A stretch of 64,000 nucleotides of DNA from Lacrimispora sphenoides JCM 1415 (GCF_900105615.1 NZ_LT630003.1:1798001-1862000), one strand, 5' to 3'; numbered from the stretch's first letter, positions 25,766 through 35,199 are shown. Notes: generated by a model from the sequence alone, not told the origin. Program-made: numbers and translations.

Positions 25766-26773
25766 TTAATCCCACGGCAGATCAGAACTTTCAATGGTCT
25801 TATCCCTAAGCATTAAATCTTTAACAGCTTCGGAGGCTGGTTTATTATTAAATAAAACTGCATTTACCTGCTCCACAATCGGCATGGATACGCCGTATTT
25901 TTCCGACAGGGCCAGAGCGGCTTTGGCAGAATAAATACCTTCTACCACCATCTTCACTTCCTTTGTGGCTTCCTCCATGGTTTTTCCCTGGCCAATCAGG
26001 ATTCCGGCTCTCCGGTTCCGGCTGTGCATACTTGCACAGGTTACGATCAGATCTCCGATTCCGGATAAGCCGCAAAAGGTCTGAAATTTACCGCCCATTT
26101 CCGTGCCAAGCCTTGATATTTCGGCAATGCCCCTTGTGATCAGAGCTGCTTTTGTGTTATCACCATAGCCAAGTCCATCTGCGATACCAGCAGCAAGGGC
26201 GATGACATTTTTGATGGAGCCTCCAAGCTCAATTCCCAGGATGTCAGGACTTGTGTAAACCCGGAAAACCTCACTCATAAAAATTCCCTGAATGTATTCT
26301 GCTGTCTTTCTGGTACGGGCACCTGCCACGCAGGTGGTGGGAAGGTTTTTGCTCACCTCTTCCGCATGACTTGGTCCGGAAAGGACTGCCACATCTGCCA
26401 TGGGAAGCTCTTCTTCCAATATTTCGGAGAGGGTCATAAGAGAGGATTCTTCAATTCCCTTTGCAACGTTGACCACTACCTGGCCATATCTGCAAAATGA
26501 ATTCATCTTTCTTGCCGTTGAACGGACATAAACGGAAGGAACTGCCGTAACAAGAAGATCCCTCCCTGTCATAGCTTCTTCTAAGTCTTCCGTAAAAGTC
26601 ATATTCTCAGTCAGCACCAGATCCGGCAGGGTATGATGCCTGTGGGTCGATCTCATCTCCGAAATTTCCTCAGGAAGAGCAGACCAGACAGCCACCTCAT
26701 GCCCATTATTATATAGAAGAGCTGCAAGCGCTATTCCCCAGCTCCCAGATCCGATCACTCCGATTTTAGCCAT
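25766..26773 (-). CDS. gpsA: Glycerol-3-phosphate dehydrogenase [NAD(P)+]
   Basis: 335-residue enzyme that reduces dihydroxyacetone phosphate to sn-glycerol-3-phosphate, the backbone for phospholipids. The Rossmann motif IGVIGSGSWGIALAALL opens the protein; the catalytic region IELGGSIKNVIALAAGIADGLG and NTKAALITRG are intact. The ATG at 26773 is chosen (GAGG eight bases upstream) over the in-frame GTG at 26782. It follows plsY closely, so precursor synthesis and its first acylation are encoded together, downstream of der. Confidence 0.96.
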   Translation of the reverse strand: MAKIGVIGSGSWGIALAALLYNNGHEVAVWSALPEEISEMRSTHRHHTLPDLVLTENMTFTEDLEEAMTGRDLLVTAVPSVYVRSTARKMNSFCRYGQVVVNVAKGIEESSLMTLSEILEEELPMADVAVLSGPSHAEEVSKNLPTTCVAGARTRKTAEYIQGIFMSEVFRVYTSPDILGIELGGSIKNVIALAAGIADGLGYGDNTKAALITRGIAEISRLGTEMGGKFQTFCGLSGIGDLIVTCASMHSRNRRAGILIGQGKTMEEATKEVKMVVEGIYSAKAALALSEKYGVSMPIVEQVNAVLFNNKPASEAVKDLMLRDKTIESSDLPWD

Positions 26774-26788
26774 TTTCTTCACCTCATG

Positions 26789-27430
26789 TTATTTTTTTCC
26801 TGATCCAAAGGAAATTTTATTCTCTCTGCCGCGGACAAGGCGTCCGATATTTGCCCGGTGGCGCCAGAAAGCCTGACCGCTTATCAGTGCTGTCACTATG
26901 TAGAATTCAGGCAATAATCTTTGATCAAGACCATATGCGCCCATCATTCCAAAGAGGAACAGCCATATTAGAAAAATTGTTGCGACTACCAGAGAACCAA
27001 GAGAAACATATCTTGTAACAGCAACGATCAAAACAAATGCCACCAGGCATAAAAGCATCATTCTTAAATCAGTAGCTACAATCAGCCCGGCTGTGGCAGC
27101 AATGCCCTTGCCGCCTTTGAAATTAAGATAGAACGGGTAATTATGGCCCAGGATTACGCCAAAACCAGTATACAATATCAGAAGATAAATCATCTCCGGC
27201 TGGGACCGGAACAGGACACGGATCATTAAGCAAGGCAGCAATGACTTTAAGAAATCACCTAAAAAGACCACTGCTCCTGCCTTTGGCCCCATAACCCTTA
27301 GGGCGTTGGTCGTGCCGGAATTACCGCTTCCGTGGTTGCGGATGTCAATTTTATGAGCCTTTCCGTAAAAATAACCGGACTGTATGAGTCCGAATAAATA
27401 ACCTGCAATAAGACAGATGATTCGCTCCAT
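26789..27430 (-). CDS. plsY: Acyl-phosphate glycerol-3-phosphate acyltransferase
   Basis: 213-residue integral membrane enzyme that acylates glycerol-3-phosphate from acyl-phosphate, first step of phospholipid synthesis. The three conserved PlsY motifs are present: GSGNSGTTNALRVMG, GHNYPFYLNFKGGKGIAAT and the C-terminal RHRANIGRLVRGRENKI. About five transmembrane segments are visible. It lies between der and gpsA; GpsA makes its substrate. Confidence 0.96.
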   Translation of the reverse strand: MERIICLIAGYLFGLIQSGYFYGKAHKIDIRNHGSGNSGTTNALRVMGPKAGAVVFLGDFLKSLLPCLMIRVLFRSQPEMIYLLILYTGFGVILGHNYPFYLNFKGGKGIAATAGLIVATDLRMMLLCLVAFVLIVAVTRYVSLGSLVVATIFLIWLFLFGMMGAYGLDQRLLPEFYIVTALISGQAFWRHRANIGRLVRGRENKISFGSGKK

Positions 27431-27434
27431 ACGA

Positions 27435-28760
27435 TTATTCCTTTCCGCTTCTTTCTCTGTATATAAACTTAAGGGAGGTTCCCCGGAAACCGAATGCTTC
27501 CCGGATCTTATTCTCTAAATACCTGGTATAGGAAAAGTGAGTCAATTCCTTATCGTTTACAAAGATTACAAAAGTCGGAGGCTTAACAGCAACCTGGGTG
27601 ATATAATAGAGTCTTAATCGTTTGCCCTTATCGGACGGGGGCTGCTGAAGGGCCACGGCTTCTGACATGATTTCATTTAGAACTCCAGTGGCTACCCGAA
27701 GAGTCTGGTTCTCCCGAACCATATCAATCACCTCGAACATTTTATTCATCCTTTGACCGGTTTTTGCAGAGATAAATAAGTATTCTGCATAAGGCATAAA
27801 GGATAAAGTATTCTTGATCTTGTTTGTATATTCATAGATGGTCTTATCGTTCTTTTCAATGGCATCCCATTTGTTGACTGCAACAACGATGCCCTTTCCA
27901 CGCTCATGGGCAATACCCGCAATTTTTGCATCCTGTTCGGTTACGCCTTCTTCCGCGTCAATGACCACTACCACCACATCGGCCCGTTCAACTGCCGTAA
28001 CGGTACGGATGATGCTGTAGCGCTCCAGTTCCTCTTTGATCTTACTCTTCCGTCTCAGACCTGCCGTATCAATGAACACATATTCCGTGCCATTATGAAC
28101 GATCTCCGTATCCACCGCATCCCTGGTAGTACCTGCAATATTGGAAACAATGACCCGGTTTTCTCCCAGGAGCTGATTTATAATAGAAGATTTGCCGACG
28201 TTTGGCTTTCCTACAATTGCAATTCTCGGCCTGTCATCCTCTTCTTCCTCTGTATCAAAGGTGCTAAAATGCTTTGCCACCTCATCAAGAAGCTCTCCAA
28301 GGCCCAGTCTGGAAGCAGCAGAAACAGGGACCGGATCCCCGATTCCTAAGTTATAGAACTCATATACATCATTCCCGAACTTCTGGAAGCTGTCCACTTT
28401 ATTGACAGCAAGAACGATGGGCTTTTTGGATTTACGAAGCATGTCAGCGACCTTGGAATCAGAGTCCACAAGTCCCTGACGTACATCCACGATAAAAATG
28501 ATGACATCTGCGGTGGCAATGGCGATCTCCGCCTGTTCCCTCATCTGGGACAGGATGATGTCGCTGCTGTCCGGCTCAATACCCCCTGTATCAATCAGGG
28601 TAAAATTCATATCCAGCCAGGTACAGTCTGCATAGATCCGGTCCCTGGTAACGCCTGGTGTGTCCTTTACAATAGAAATGGTGTCACCGGCTAAAACATT
28701 AAACAACGTAGACTTTCCCACATTGGGGCGGCCTACGATGGCAACTACTGGTTTACTCAT
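27435..28760 (-). CDS. der: Ribosome assembly GTPase Der (EngA)
   Basis: 441-residue protein with two tandem GTPase domains and a C-terminal KH-like domain, acting in 50S subunit assembly. G1 motifs occur twice: [16 protein letters not shown] at residue 5 and [16 protein letters not shown] at about 180. The corresponding DTGG/DTAG and NKVD/NKWD motifs are also present. It has an AAAGGA site donated by the adjacent repeat module. It is followed by plsY after four bases. Confidence 0.97.
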   Translation of the reverse strand: MSKPVVAIVGRPNVGKSTLFNVLAGDTISIVKDTPGVTRDRIYADCTWLDMNFTLIDTGGIEPDSSDIILSQMREQAEIAIATADVIIFIVDVRQGLVDSDSKVADMLRKSKKPIVLAVNKVDSFQKFGNDVYEFYNLGIGDPVPVSAASRLGLGELLDEVAKHFSTFDTEEEEDDRPRIAIVGKPNVGKSSIINQLLGENRVIVSNIAGTTRDAVDTEIVHNGTEYVFIDTAGLRRKSKIKEELERYSIIRTVTAVERADVVVVVIDAEEGVTEQDAKIAGIAHERGKGIVVAVNKWDAIEKNDKTIYEYTNKIKNTLSFMPYAEYLFISAKTGQRMNKMFEVIDMVRENQTLRVATGVLNEIMSEAVALQQPPSDKGKRLRLYYITQVAVKPPTFVIFVNDKELTHFSYTRYLENKIREAFGFRGTSLKFIYRERSGKE

Positions 28761-28765
28761 ATGTT

Positions 28766-28925
28766 ATTTCCTTTCTCTATTCCGCCCATGCATTTGGTAC
28801 ATAAAGGTATGCCCGCATGGTGTTTCTTCCTCTCGACCACGTTTTCCGCGCATTAAGGGATACCCGAAGGGTATTTCCCCTTTTCTGCCGGATGTTCCGG
28901 TTATGAGGGTATACCCGTAAGGTTG
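28766..28925. repeat. Modular intergenic repeat, locus B (three degenerate modules)
   Basis: Three successive modules fill the gap between the DUF512 gene and der. Each has a T/C-rich start (TTTCCT or TTTCTTCC), a GCCCATGC/CCACGTT middle and an AAGGGTATRCCCG end. The third module runs through the DUF512 stop codon at 28901 and encodes its last residues (LTGIPS). The first module ends in the SD of der. Confidence 0.7.
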
Positions 28926-30274
28926 TTTAATTCATACCCTTCATAAGAAGCTTCATTCTCTTCTACCGGCATAAGAACTGCCTGTACAAAATCCTGACCG
29001 CTTGATTTTACAATATCTACCTGTACTTGTAAAGCATTTTGTACATCCTGACGGGTCAGGTCATCAAGAAATACCTCTTCTCCGCTTCGGAACATGCATT
29101 CCGGAAGCAACAACCGTCTGCCCAGTGCCTGTCCCTTAAGCTGTCCGATTAAATCCTGGCCGGTGATTAGGCCTGCCACTGTGATTTGCTCCCCGAAAAA
29201 GTCATTGGTAATAGGGTAAACGTGAATGATCCGCCCGGGAAATTTTTCCTGTACCAGTTTTGCATGTCTACCAATATAAGGGGCGGCAAGCCTGCCTGTT
29301 GCGATTGAGATCTCTTCAGACTTATGGTCATCTTCCAAAGTTTCCAGAGCGGCCCTAATCTCCTCATCCAAAAGCCTCAGCATGCCTACGCCGTTTTCCA
29401 GCTGAATATATCCGTCGTAACGGCTCTCTTCCGGAAAAGGCAGCCCTGCCAGGATATAAAGCTCGTCACTGGCATGAATGAAATGGGTTCCATGGGTTTT
29501 ATAAAGCTTATTCTGCCATCGTCCGATGATCTCCACGATCTCTTTTGCATCCTCAGCCGTAAAGGGCTGTAAAGGATAAAGACCATCCCGGTATTTTGAC
29601 ATTCCAACAGGGACAGCGGATACGCTCTCCATATATGGGAGGTATTCTGATAAATCCTCTATGGTCCTCTCCAGCTCCTTTCCGTCATTGACGCCCTTGC
29701 ACAGCACAATCTGTCCGTTCATGGGAATCCCTGCCTCATACAGCCTCCTGATTTTATCCAGAGCTTGGCCTGCAAACCGGTTGTGAAGCATCTCGCACCT
29801 TAAAGCAGGATTGGTGGTGTGAACGGAAATGTTGATCGGTGCCAGTTTAAACTTTATGATTCGGTCAATGTCATGATCGCTCATGTTAGTCAGTGTCACG
29901 TAGTTTCCCTGTAAAAAGGAAAGCCTGGAATCGTCATCCTTAAAATACAGGGTCTCTCTCATTCCAGGGGGCATCTGGTCTATAAAGCAGAAAATGCATT
30001 TATTCCGGCAGGATCTGTATTCACTCATGAGTCCGTTTTCAAAAGTAATCCCCAGATCCTCGTATTGGTTTTCTATTTCCAGTTCCCATTCTTCCCCGTC
30101 TTTCTTTTTCACGGTCATGAGAATGGACTCGCTGTTAATGTAATACTCATAATCAAAAATGTCTTCCAGTTCATGACCATCTATGGACAGGACCGTATCC
30201 CCTGGCTCCAGTTCCAGCTGATCTGCTATGGAGCCGGAATCAACTTCTTTTATGATATGTCCTCTTTTGCTCAT
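28901..30274 (-). CDS. DUF512 family radical-SAM-like Fe-S protein
   Basis: About 457 residues. An N-terminal PDZ-like segment (SGSIADQLELEPGDTVLSID) is followed by the cysteine cluster CRNKCIFCFIDQMPPGMRETLY (read as CxxxCxxC, residues about 90-97), LSFLQGNYVTLTN, and a C-terminal DUF512 domain. The family resembles NifB/MoaA-type proteins, but its reaction is unknown. The ATG at 30274 has AAAGG ten bases upstream; an in-frame start at 30304 has no SD. It sits upstream of der as in many clostridia. Its last six codons fall in a repeat module. Confidence 0.88.
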   Translation of the reverse strand: MSKRGHIIKEVDSGSIADQLELEPGDTVLSIDGHELEDIFDYEYYINSESILMTVKKKDGEEWELEIENQYEDLGITFENGLMSEYRSCRNKCIFCFIDQMPPGMRETLYFKDDDSRLSFLQGNYVTLTNMSDHDIDRIIKFKLAPINISVHTTNPALRCEMLHNRFAGQALDKIRRLYEAGIPMNGQIVLCKGVNDGKELERTIEDLSEYLPYMESVSAVPVGMSKYRDGLYPLQPFTAEDAKEIVEIIGRWQNKLYKTHGTHFIHASDELYILAGLPFPEESRYDGYIQLENGVGMLRLLDEEIRAALETLEDDHKSEEISIATGRLAAPYIGRHAKLVQEKFPGRIIHVYPITNDFFGEQITVAGLITGQDLIGQLKGQALGRRLLLPECMFRSGEEVFLDDLTRQDVQNALQVQVDIVKSSGQDFVQAVLMPVEENEASYEGYELNNLTGIPS

Positions 30275-30306
30275 CTTAATTTTACCTTTCTGTAGCTGTC
30301 CCATAT

Positions 30307-30335
30307 ATCATAACAAGATTGTCACTCTTTGTAAA
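30307..30335 (-). promoter_or_regulatory. Sigma-A promoter of DUF512-der-plsY-gpsA
   Basis: TTTACA (30330-30335) and TATGAT (30307-30312) on the minus strand with a 17-base spacer. It is divergent from, and about 70 bases from, the prs promoter at 30379. Confidence 0.7.
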
Positions 30336-30378
30336 GGAAGCCTTTTTTGTTTTTTTCCTGGAAATACGACCGAAGCTA

Positions 30379-30408
30379 TTGACGCATTCTGTCATTCAAT
30401 GGTATAAA
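30379..30408 (+). promoter_or_regulatory. Sigma-A promoter of prs
   Basis: TTGACG (30379-30384) and TATAAA (30403-30408) with an 18-base spacer on the plus strand. The leader contains an imperfect hairpin at 30425-30450 (CAGTC/GACTG core) just before the SD. I see no purine-operator pattern that I can name with confidence. Confidence 0.65.
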
Positions 30409-30475
30409 AGGGTGTAAGATTAAAAGCAGGCAGTCTTACGACTGGCTGTTGATTTATTATGGAGGAATCTTTGTC

Positions 30476-31654
30476 ATGGCAAATGATTATGTATTTAACG
30501 ACCAGCTACCTGTTGCTCCCTTAAAGATTGCAGCGCTGGAAAGCTGCCGGGAATTGGCCGGGAAAGTAAACGACCACATCGTAGGTTTCCGCAGAAATGA
30601 TATCCAGGAGCTTATACGCCGAAAAGCTGATCTTCACTATCGCGGATATGATGTGGACTCCTATCTTCTCAAATGCGAATGCCCACGTTTTGGAAGCGGA
30701 GAAGCAAAAGGCATTATCAGGGAATCTGTCCGGGGCACGGACGTATTTGTGATGGCAGACGTCACCAATAACAGCATAACCTATACCGTCAATGGTTATA
30801 CCAACCACATGTCTCCTGATGATCATTTTCAGGATTTAAAAAGAATCATTGGCGCCTGCAGCGCAACAGCCCATAGGGTAAGTGTTATTATGCCGTTTTT
30901 ATATGAGAGCCGCCAGCATAAGAGAACCAAAAGGGAATCTTTAGACTGCGCCATGGCTTTGGAAGAACTGGTTCACATGGGAGTCAGCAACATCATTACC
31001 TTTGACGCCCACGATCCCAGGGTCCAAAATGCCATCCCGTTAAATGGATTTGACAATTTCATGCCCACTTACCAGTTTGTCAAGGCAGTATTGAGGAAGT
31101 GTCCGGATTTAAAGATTGATAAAGAGCATTTAATGGTAATCAGTCCGGATGAGGGTGCCATGGACCGTGCCGTATACCTTGCAAACAACTTAAGCGTGGA
31201 CATGGGTATGTTTTATAAGAGACGGGATTACTCCAAAGTGATCGATGGGCGGAACCCTATTGTCGCCCATGAATTCTTAGGTGCCTCCGTGGAAGGTAAG
31301 ACAGTGTTAATCGTAGACGATATGATCTCCTCCGGGGAGAGCATGCTGGATACGGCAAAGGAATTAAAAGAGCGGAAAGCAGATAAAGTGATCGTTTGCT
31401 GTACCTTTGGCCTATTCACCAACGGACTGGCTAAATTTGACGAATATTACAGCCGTGGCTACATAGACTGTGTCGTTACTACAAATTTAAATTACCGTCC
31501 CGTGGAATTGCTGGGAAGGGAATGGTATGTAGAAGCAGACATCAGCAAATACATTGCGGCAATTGTAAATTCTTTAAATCATGATGTACCCATAAGTACT
31601 GCTCTTTCTTCTACAGAGAAGATCCAGAATTTGTTAAAAAAATATCGGGCGTAA
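30476..31654 (+). CDS. prs: Ribose-phosphate pyrophosphokinase, long clostridial form
   Basis: Makes PRPP from ribose-5-phosphate and ATP for purine, pyrimidine, His and Trp synthesis. The 392-residue product is longer than the usual 310-320. The PRPP-binding loop VLIVDDMISSGESMLDTA is at about residues 276-293. The central region MPFLYESRQHKRTKRESLDCAM and the segment ITFDAHDPRVQNA match the pyrophosphokinase fold. The ATG at 30476 is ten bases after GGAGG. It is the only plus-strand gene in the window, with its own promoter and a symmetric terminator. The extra length is spread along the protein and is known for Prs of clostridia. Confidence 0.93.
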   Translation: MANDYVFNDQLPVAPLKIAALESCRELAGKVNDHIVGFRRNDIQELIRRKADLHYRGYDVDSYLLKCECPRFGSGEAKGIIRESVRGTDVFVMADVTNNSITYTVNGYTNHMSPDDHFQDLKRIIGACSATAHRVSVIMPFLYESRQHKRTKRESLDCAMALEELVHMGVSNIITFDAHDPRVQNAIPLNGFDNFMPTYQFVKAVLRKCPDLKIDKEHLMVISPDEGAMDRAVYLANNLSVDMGMFYKRRDYSKVIDGRNPIVAHEFLGASVEGKTVLIVDDMISSGESMLDTAKELKERKADKVIVCCTFGLFTNGLAKFDEYYSRGYIDCVVTTNLNYRPVELLGREWYVEADISKYIAAIVNSLNHDVPISTALSSTEKIQNLLKKYRA

Positions 31655-31703
31655 AAATATGCCCTGCCCCTGCAAACGCAAAAGGGTTCCTCTTCGTTTT
31701 AAC

Positions 31704-31746
31704 AAAAAAGTGAGATGCTGCTATTTTGCAGCATCTCACTTTTTTT
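31704..31746. terminator. Bidirectional terminator between prs and pgeF
   Basis: GTGAGATGCTGC (31710-31721) and GCAGCATCTCAC (31728-31739) form a perfect 12-bp stem with a 6-base loop, flanked by A6 on the left and T7 on the right. It serves convergent genes: prs from the left and the pgeF end of the rplS-side operon from the right. Confidence 0.92.
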
Positions 31747-31778
31747 GAACGAATGAATTATAAACGTCAAGCGTATTT

Positions 31779-32645
31779 TTATCCATTGTTTTTTTCAACA
31801 ATCCCTAAAAATGCCGCCAGATTCCCTCTCTCATTCCCGGTCGTCCGGTGGGAAAATAAAAAATCCGAATTACAATGGGTGCAGATATCCGTAACCTGGA
31901 TGTTTTCCTGCTTTATCCCTGATTCCAGCAGTACAATTTCATTCGCCCGCCAAAGATCCAGCATATATTTTCCATCTTTCTTTTCAGATAATATATCGCC
32001 CCAATACTTCTTATCGAACCCTTTCATAAACTCCTGAGCCACTTCGCCTCCCACCTCATAACATTCTTTGCAGATGCTGGGGCCGATGCAGGCAATCACA
32101 TCCTCTGCCTTCGTTCCAAAGGCTTCCTCCATTTTTTTGACCGTAACTTCCCCCATGCGTTTCACGGTTCCCCTCCAGCCGGAGTGGCTAAGCCCTATGG
32201 CCTGATGGATAGGATCCAGAAAATAAAGGGGCACGCAATCTGCGTAAAAGGTAACCAGGGTAATTCCAGGAATATTGGTGATCAATCCATCCACATCTTC
32301 ATAATCCCGTTCCTTTACGATTCCTTTCCCCGCATCCTTTTCCGTTACCAGACGGACATTGGTTGTATGGGTCTGAAAGGACAAAACCATCCGCTCCATA
32401 TCAACTCCCAGGGCATTTCCCATCCTACGGTAGTTTTCCATAACATGGTACCGATTATCTCCCCGGGTAAATGTAAAATTCATCGTAGCATACTTTCCCT
32501 GGCTTACGCCTCCCAGTTTCGTTGAAAATCCCTGCTTCACTAACCCAGTTCTTTCTAAAATAGGAAAGGACAAATAAGGTACCTTTTCCACTGTCTTATA
32601 ATCCATTCCAATAACACTAGCTTTACGCTTCCACATATTTTCCAT
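31779..32645 (-). CDS. pgeF: Peptidoglycan editing factor / YfiH-type multicopper polyphenol oxidase domain protein
   Basis: 288 residues. The CNF1/YfiH-like fold signatures are present: KLGGVSQGKYATMNFTF, VTFYADCVPLYFLDP, GLSHSGWRGTVKRMGEVTV, and CIGPSICKECYEVGGEV. The conserved His and two Cys of the active site are intact. E. coli YfiH (PgeF) removes wrongly incorporated L-Ser from UDP-MurNAc; other members act on purine nucleosides. Start at the ATG 32645 after AAGGG; an in-frame GTG at 32648 is also possible. It is the last gene of the run that contains rnhB and yraN. Confidence 0.88.
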   Translation of the reverse strand: MENMWKRKASVIGMDYKTVEKVPYLSFPILERTGLVKQGFSTKLGGVSQGKYATMNFTFTRGDNRYHVMENYRRMGNALGVDMERMVLSFQTHTTNVRLVTEKDAGKGIVKERDYEDVDGLITNIPGITLVTFYADCVPLYFLDPIHQAIGLSHSGWRGTVKRMGEVTVKKMEEAFGTKAEDVIACIGPSICKECYEVGGEVAQEFMKGFDKKYWGDILSEKKDGKYMLDLWRANEIVLLESGIKQENIQVTDICTHCNSDFLFSHRTTGNERGNLAAFLGIVEKNNG

Positions 32646-32657
32646 CACACCCTTTGT

Positions 32658-33002
32658 TTAAAATGCGTCTTTAATCAGCCGGATTTCCTGTCCAAGGATT
32701 GCCACCACATCAAACCGGCAGGGAATGTCCTCTCCCAGATGGCACCGGTACAAATATCTTTTGGCAGCATCCCTTATTTTCCTCTGCTTCGAAACATGGA
32801 CTGCTTCCGCCGGATCTCCTTTTTCCAGATTCCGCCGGTACTTTACCTCAATAAAGACGAGTTCCTTTCCATCCTTTGCGATAATATCAATTTCTCCCTT
32901 ACGGTCTCCAAAATTCCGTTCTAATATAACATATCCTTTACTTTCCAGATATGCGGCAGCCGCATCTTCAAACGCACTTCCAATCTCCCGATTGTTCTTC
33001 AA
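32658..33002 (-). CDS. YraN family (UPF0102) nuclease-like protein
   Basis: 114 residues with a restriction-endonuclease-like core: IGSAFEDAAAAYLESKGYVILERNF, then GEIDIIAKDGKELVFIEVKYR containing the E-D-ExK acidic/lysine residues. The biochemical role of UPF0102 is not established. The best start is TTG at 33002, six bases after AGGAGG, giving a TTGA overlap with the rnhB stop; a TTG at 33008 is too close to the SD. Pairing with rnhB is conserved in many bacteria. Confidence 0.88.
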   Translation of the reverse strand: MKNNREIGSAFEDAAAAYLESKGYVILERNFGDRKGEIDIIAKDGKELVFIEVKYRRNLEKGDPAEAVHVSKQRKIRDAAKRYLYRCHLGEDIPCRFDVVAILGQEIRLIKDAF

Positions 33003-33649
33003 ATACAACCTCCTACGAAATTCTTAATAAAGCTGCGTCTATGTATGGGACAGGGACCAAATTCCTTTAAGGCATGAATATGAGCGGCCGTTCCATATCC
33101 CTTATGCTTTGCAAAACCATATTCAGGAAATAATTTATCATATTCTTCCATCATATGATCCCTGGTCACTTTTGCCATAATGCTTGCAGCGGCAATTGAT
33201 ACGCTCTTTGAATCTCCCTTGACAATAGGAACCTGGGAAGCGGTGACTCCCGGGATTGTAACCGCATCATTTAATAAGACTTCCGGTTCTGCTCCCAATT
33301 TTGCTATGGCAAGCCTCATCGCTTCATAAGTAGCCTGCAGGATATTTATTTCATCGATCCGGTCTGCTCCGACCACTCCAACTGCAAAAGCGGAGGCTTT
33401 TTCCTGGATCTCTTCAAAAAGGGCTTCCCGCCGTTTCTCTGACAGCTTTTTTGAATCATTTAAAAAAAGAATTTCGCAAGCCCTGGGCAGAATCACCGCA
33501 CCTGCTACCACAGGTCCTGCCAGAGGTCCGCGTCCAGCCTCATCGATTCCGCAGACCAGGATATGATCCTCATACTGGCGTTCAAACTCTTTCATTATCT
33601 CCAGGCGATCCTGTTCCGCCTGAAGCTTTTCTTCTGTTAATTTTCTCAT
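32999..33649 (-). CDS. rnhB: Ribonuclease HII
   Basis: 216-residue enzyme that cuts 5' of ribonucleotides embedded in DNA. The motif VCGIDEAGRGPLAGPVVAGAVI holds the catalytic DE pair, with further acidic residues in LNDSKKLSEKRRE and ASIMAKVTRD. The ATG at 33649 is preceded by GGGAG and gives the family-typical MRKLTEEKLQAEQDRL helix; an in-frame start at 33709 would add 20 unlikely residues. It follows rbgA and overlaps yraN by four bases. Confidence 0.95.
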   Translation of the reverse strand: MRKLTEEKLQAEQDRLEIMKEFERQYEDHILVCGIDEAGRGPLAGPVVAGAVILPRACEILFLNDSKKLSEKRREALFEEIQEKASAFAVGVVGADRIDEINILQATYEAMRLAIAKLGAEPEVLLNDAVTIPGVTASQVPIVKGDSKSVSIAAASIMAKVTRDHMMEEYDKLFPEYGFAKHKGYGTAAHIHALKEFGPCPIHRRSFIKNFVGGCI

Positions 33650-33730
33650 TTCTTTAAGCTCCCATTTTTTGATTGAAAAACAGGGTCTTGCTCTTTTTCC
33701 AAAAAGCAAAACCCTTTCATTTAATTCTGG

Positions 33731-34573
33731 TTATTGCGCAGGAAGTTCCAGAGTCATACGACCCAGCTTTCCGCTTCTGAAATCGTCGATCAAAAGATTC
33801 GAAGCCTTTACCAGGTCCAATTCACCGCCTTTTGCAAGACAGGCCCTGGCCTGTGCCACCTGCATTAATGCCTCCAGGGCATCTTCTGTTTCTATTCCAT
33901 ATCTTTCAGAAAGAACTCTGGGATATTTTTTTGTCAGGAAACGGATGAGTTCCATTGCCAGTTCATCCTTATTCAATATCTCATCATTGACAGATCCAAT
34001 GAGAGCAAGCCTGATTCCCACCTGCTGATCCTCAAATTTCGGCCACAAAATACCGGGGGTATCAAGAAGCTCTAGGCTCTTATTAAGCCTGATCCACTGA
34101 TTCCCTTTCGTCACTCCCGGTCTGTTTCCTGTTTTTGTGCATGCTTTTCCCGCAAAGGAATTGATAAAGGTAGACTTTCCCACATTGGGAATTCCCACCA
34201 CCATAGCTCTCACCGGACGGTTTAAAATTCCTCTTCTGCGGTCACGTTCTATTTTCTCCTTGCATGCCTCCTGAACAACACCGTTAATCTGCTTTAATCC
34301 TGCCCCGCTCTTGGAATTCACCTTTACAACGTAGCAGCCCTTGGCTTCAAAATATGACTCCCAGGCACTGTTGCAGCGTTCATCCGAAAGATCGGATTTA
34401 TTAAGCAGAACGATACGTGCCTTTCCGGCTCCTAATTCATCAATATCAGGATTCCGGCTGCTTAAGGGTACTCTCGCGTCCACCAGTTCTATTATCAAAT
34501 CAATTAATTTGATATCTTCCTTCATAGCCCTTTTGGCTTTGGTCATATGACCTGGATACCATTGTATATTCAT
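33731..34573 (-). CDS. rbgA: Ribosome biogenesis GTPase RbgA (YlqF)
   Basis: 280-residue circularly permuted GTPase for late 50S assembly. G4 (LLNKSDL, about residues 57-63) comes before G1 (VGIPNVGKSTFINSF, about 123-137) and G3 (LLDTPGILWPKF), the order expected for this family. The N-terminal IQWYPGHMTKAKRAM is diagnostic. A strong AGAGGA site precedes the ATG. It sits in the conserved rplS-lepB-rbgA-rnhB run. Confidence 0.96.
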   Translation of the reverse strand: MNIQWYPGHMTKAKRAMKEDIKLIDLIIELVDARVPLSSRNPDIDELGAGKARIVLLNKSDLSDERCNSAWESYFEAKGCYVVKVNSKSGAGLKQINGVVQEACKEKIERDRRRGILNRPVRAMVVGIPNVGKSTFINSFAGKACTKTGNRPGVTKGNQWIRLNKSLELLDTPGILWPKFEDQQVGIRLALIGSVNDEILNKDELAMELIRFLTKKYPRVLSERYGIETEDALEALMQVAQARACLAKGGELDLVKASNLLIDDFRSGKLGRMTLELPAQ

Positions 34574-34582
34574 AACATTCCT

Positions 34583-35134
34583 CTACTTTGAACGAATTAG
34601 TTCCATTTTTATAAAAGGCATCATCCGGAACCATACCTTGCCCTGGATCTGGCCTCTGCTTACATTTCCGATATTTGCAAAACGGCTGTCCTCGCTGCTG
34701 TCTCTGTTATCACCCAGCAGAAAATATTCATCACTCCCAAGCTTGACCGGCTTTTCCGCGAGCCCGGCAAGTGAAATACGGCCAGAGCCGGACGGCTCTT
34801 TCAGCTTTTCGCCGTCAACAAAGATTTCATCGTTTTTTATCTGCACGGTTTCCCCTGGCAGGCCGATGACCCTCTTTACATTCATTTTCTGATCTTCTCT
34901 TTGAAATACCACAACATCAAACCGATCCGGGTTTCCAAAATCATAAGCCAGCCGGTCCATTAAAACCACATCATCCGAAGCGAGAAGAGGAAGCATGGAG
35001 TGCCCTGCAATCACGATCTGTGTTCCATAAGCATAGACCAGAAACCATGCTAAGGCAATCACTACTACAATATCAACGACCCAGTTGACGATCTGCCGGA
35101 GTTTATTATTATCTTCACTGTGATAAAAATCCAT
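34583..35134 (-). CDS. lepB: Signal peptidase I
   Basis: 183-residue membrane peptidase that removes signal peptides from exported proteins. One N-terminal transmembrane segment (IVNWVVDIVVVIALAWFLVYAY) is followed by the catalytic serine region AGHSMLPLLASDDVVLMDRL, the lysine region VKRVIGLPGETVQI and the box GDNRDSSEDSR. This is the short Gram-positive form. It lies between rplS and rbgA with a G-rich SD. Confidence 0.95.
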   Translation of the reverse strand: MDFYHSEDNNKLRQIVNWVVDIVVVIALAWFLVYAYGTQIVIAGHSMLPLLASDDVVLMDRLAYDFGNPDRFDVVVFQREDQKMNVKRVIGLPGETVQIKNDEIFVDGEKLKEPSGSGRISLAGLAEKPVKLGSDEYFLLGDNRDSSEDSRFANIGNVSRGQIQGKVWFRMMPFIKMELIRSK

Positions 35135-35199
35135 GTATGAAACCCCCCATCTATTATAAGGAAGTTCGCTTCGCTTATCTTCATTAAGTAACTCATGTC

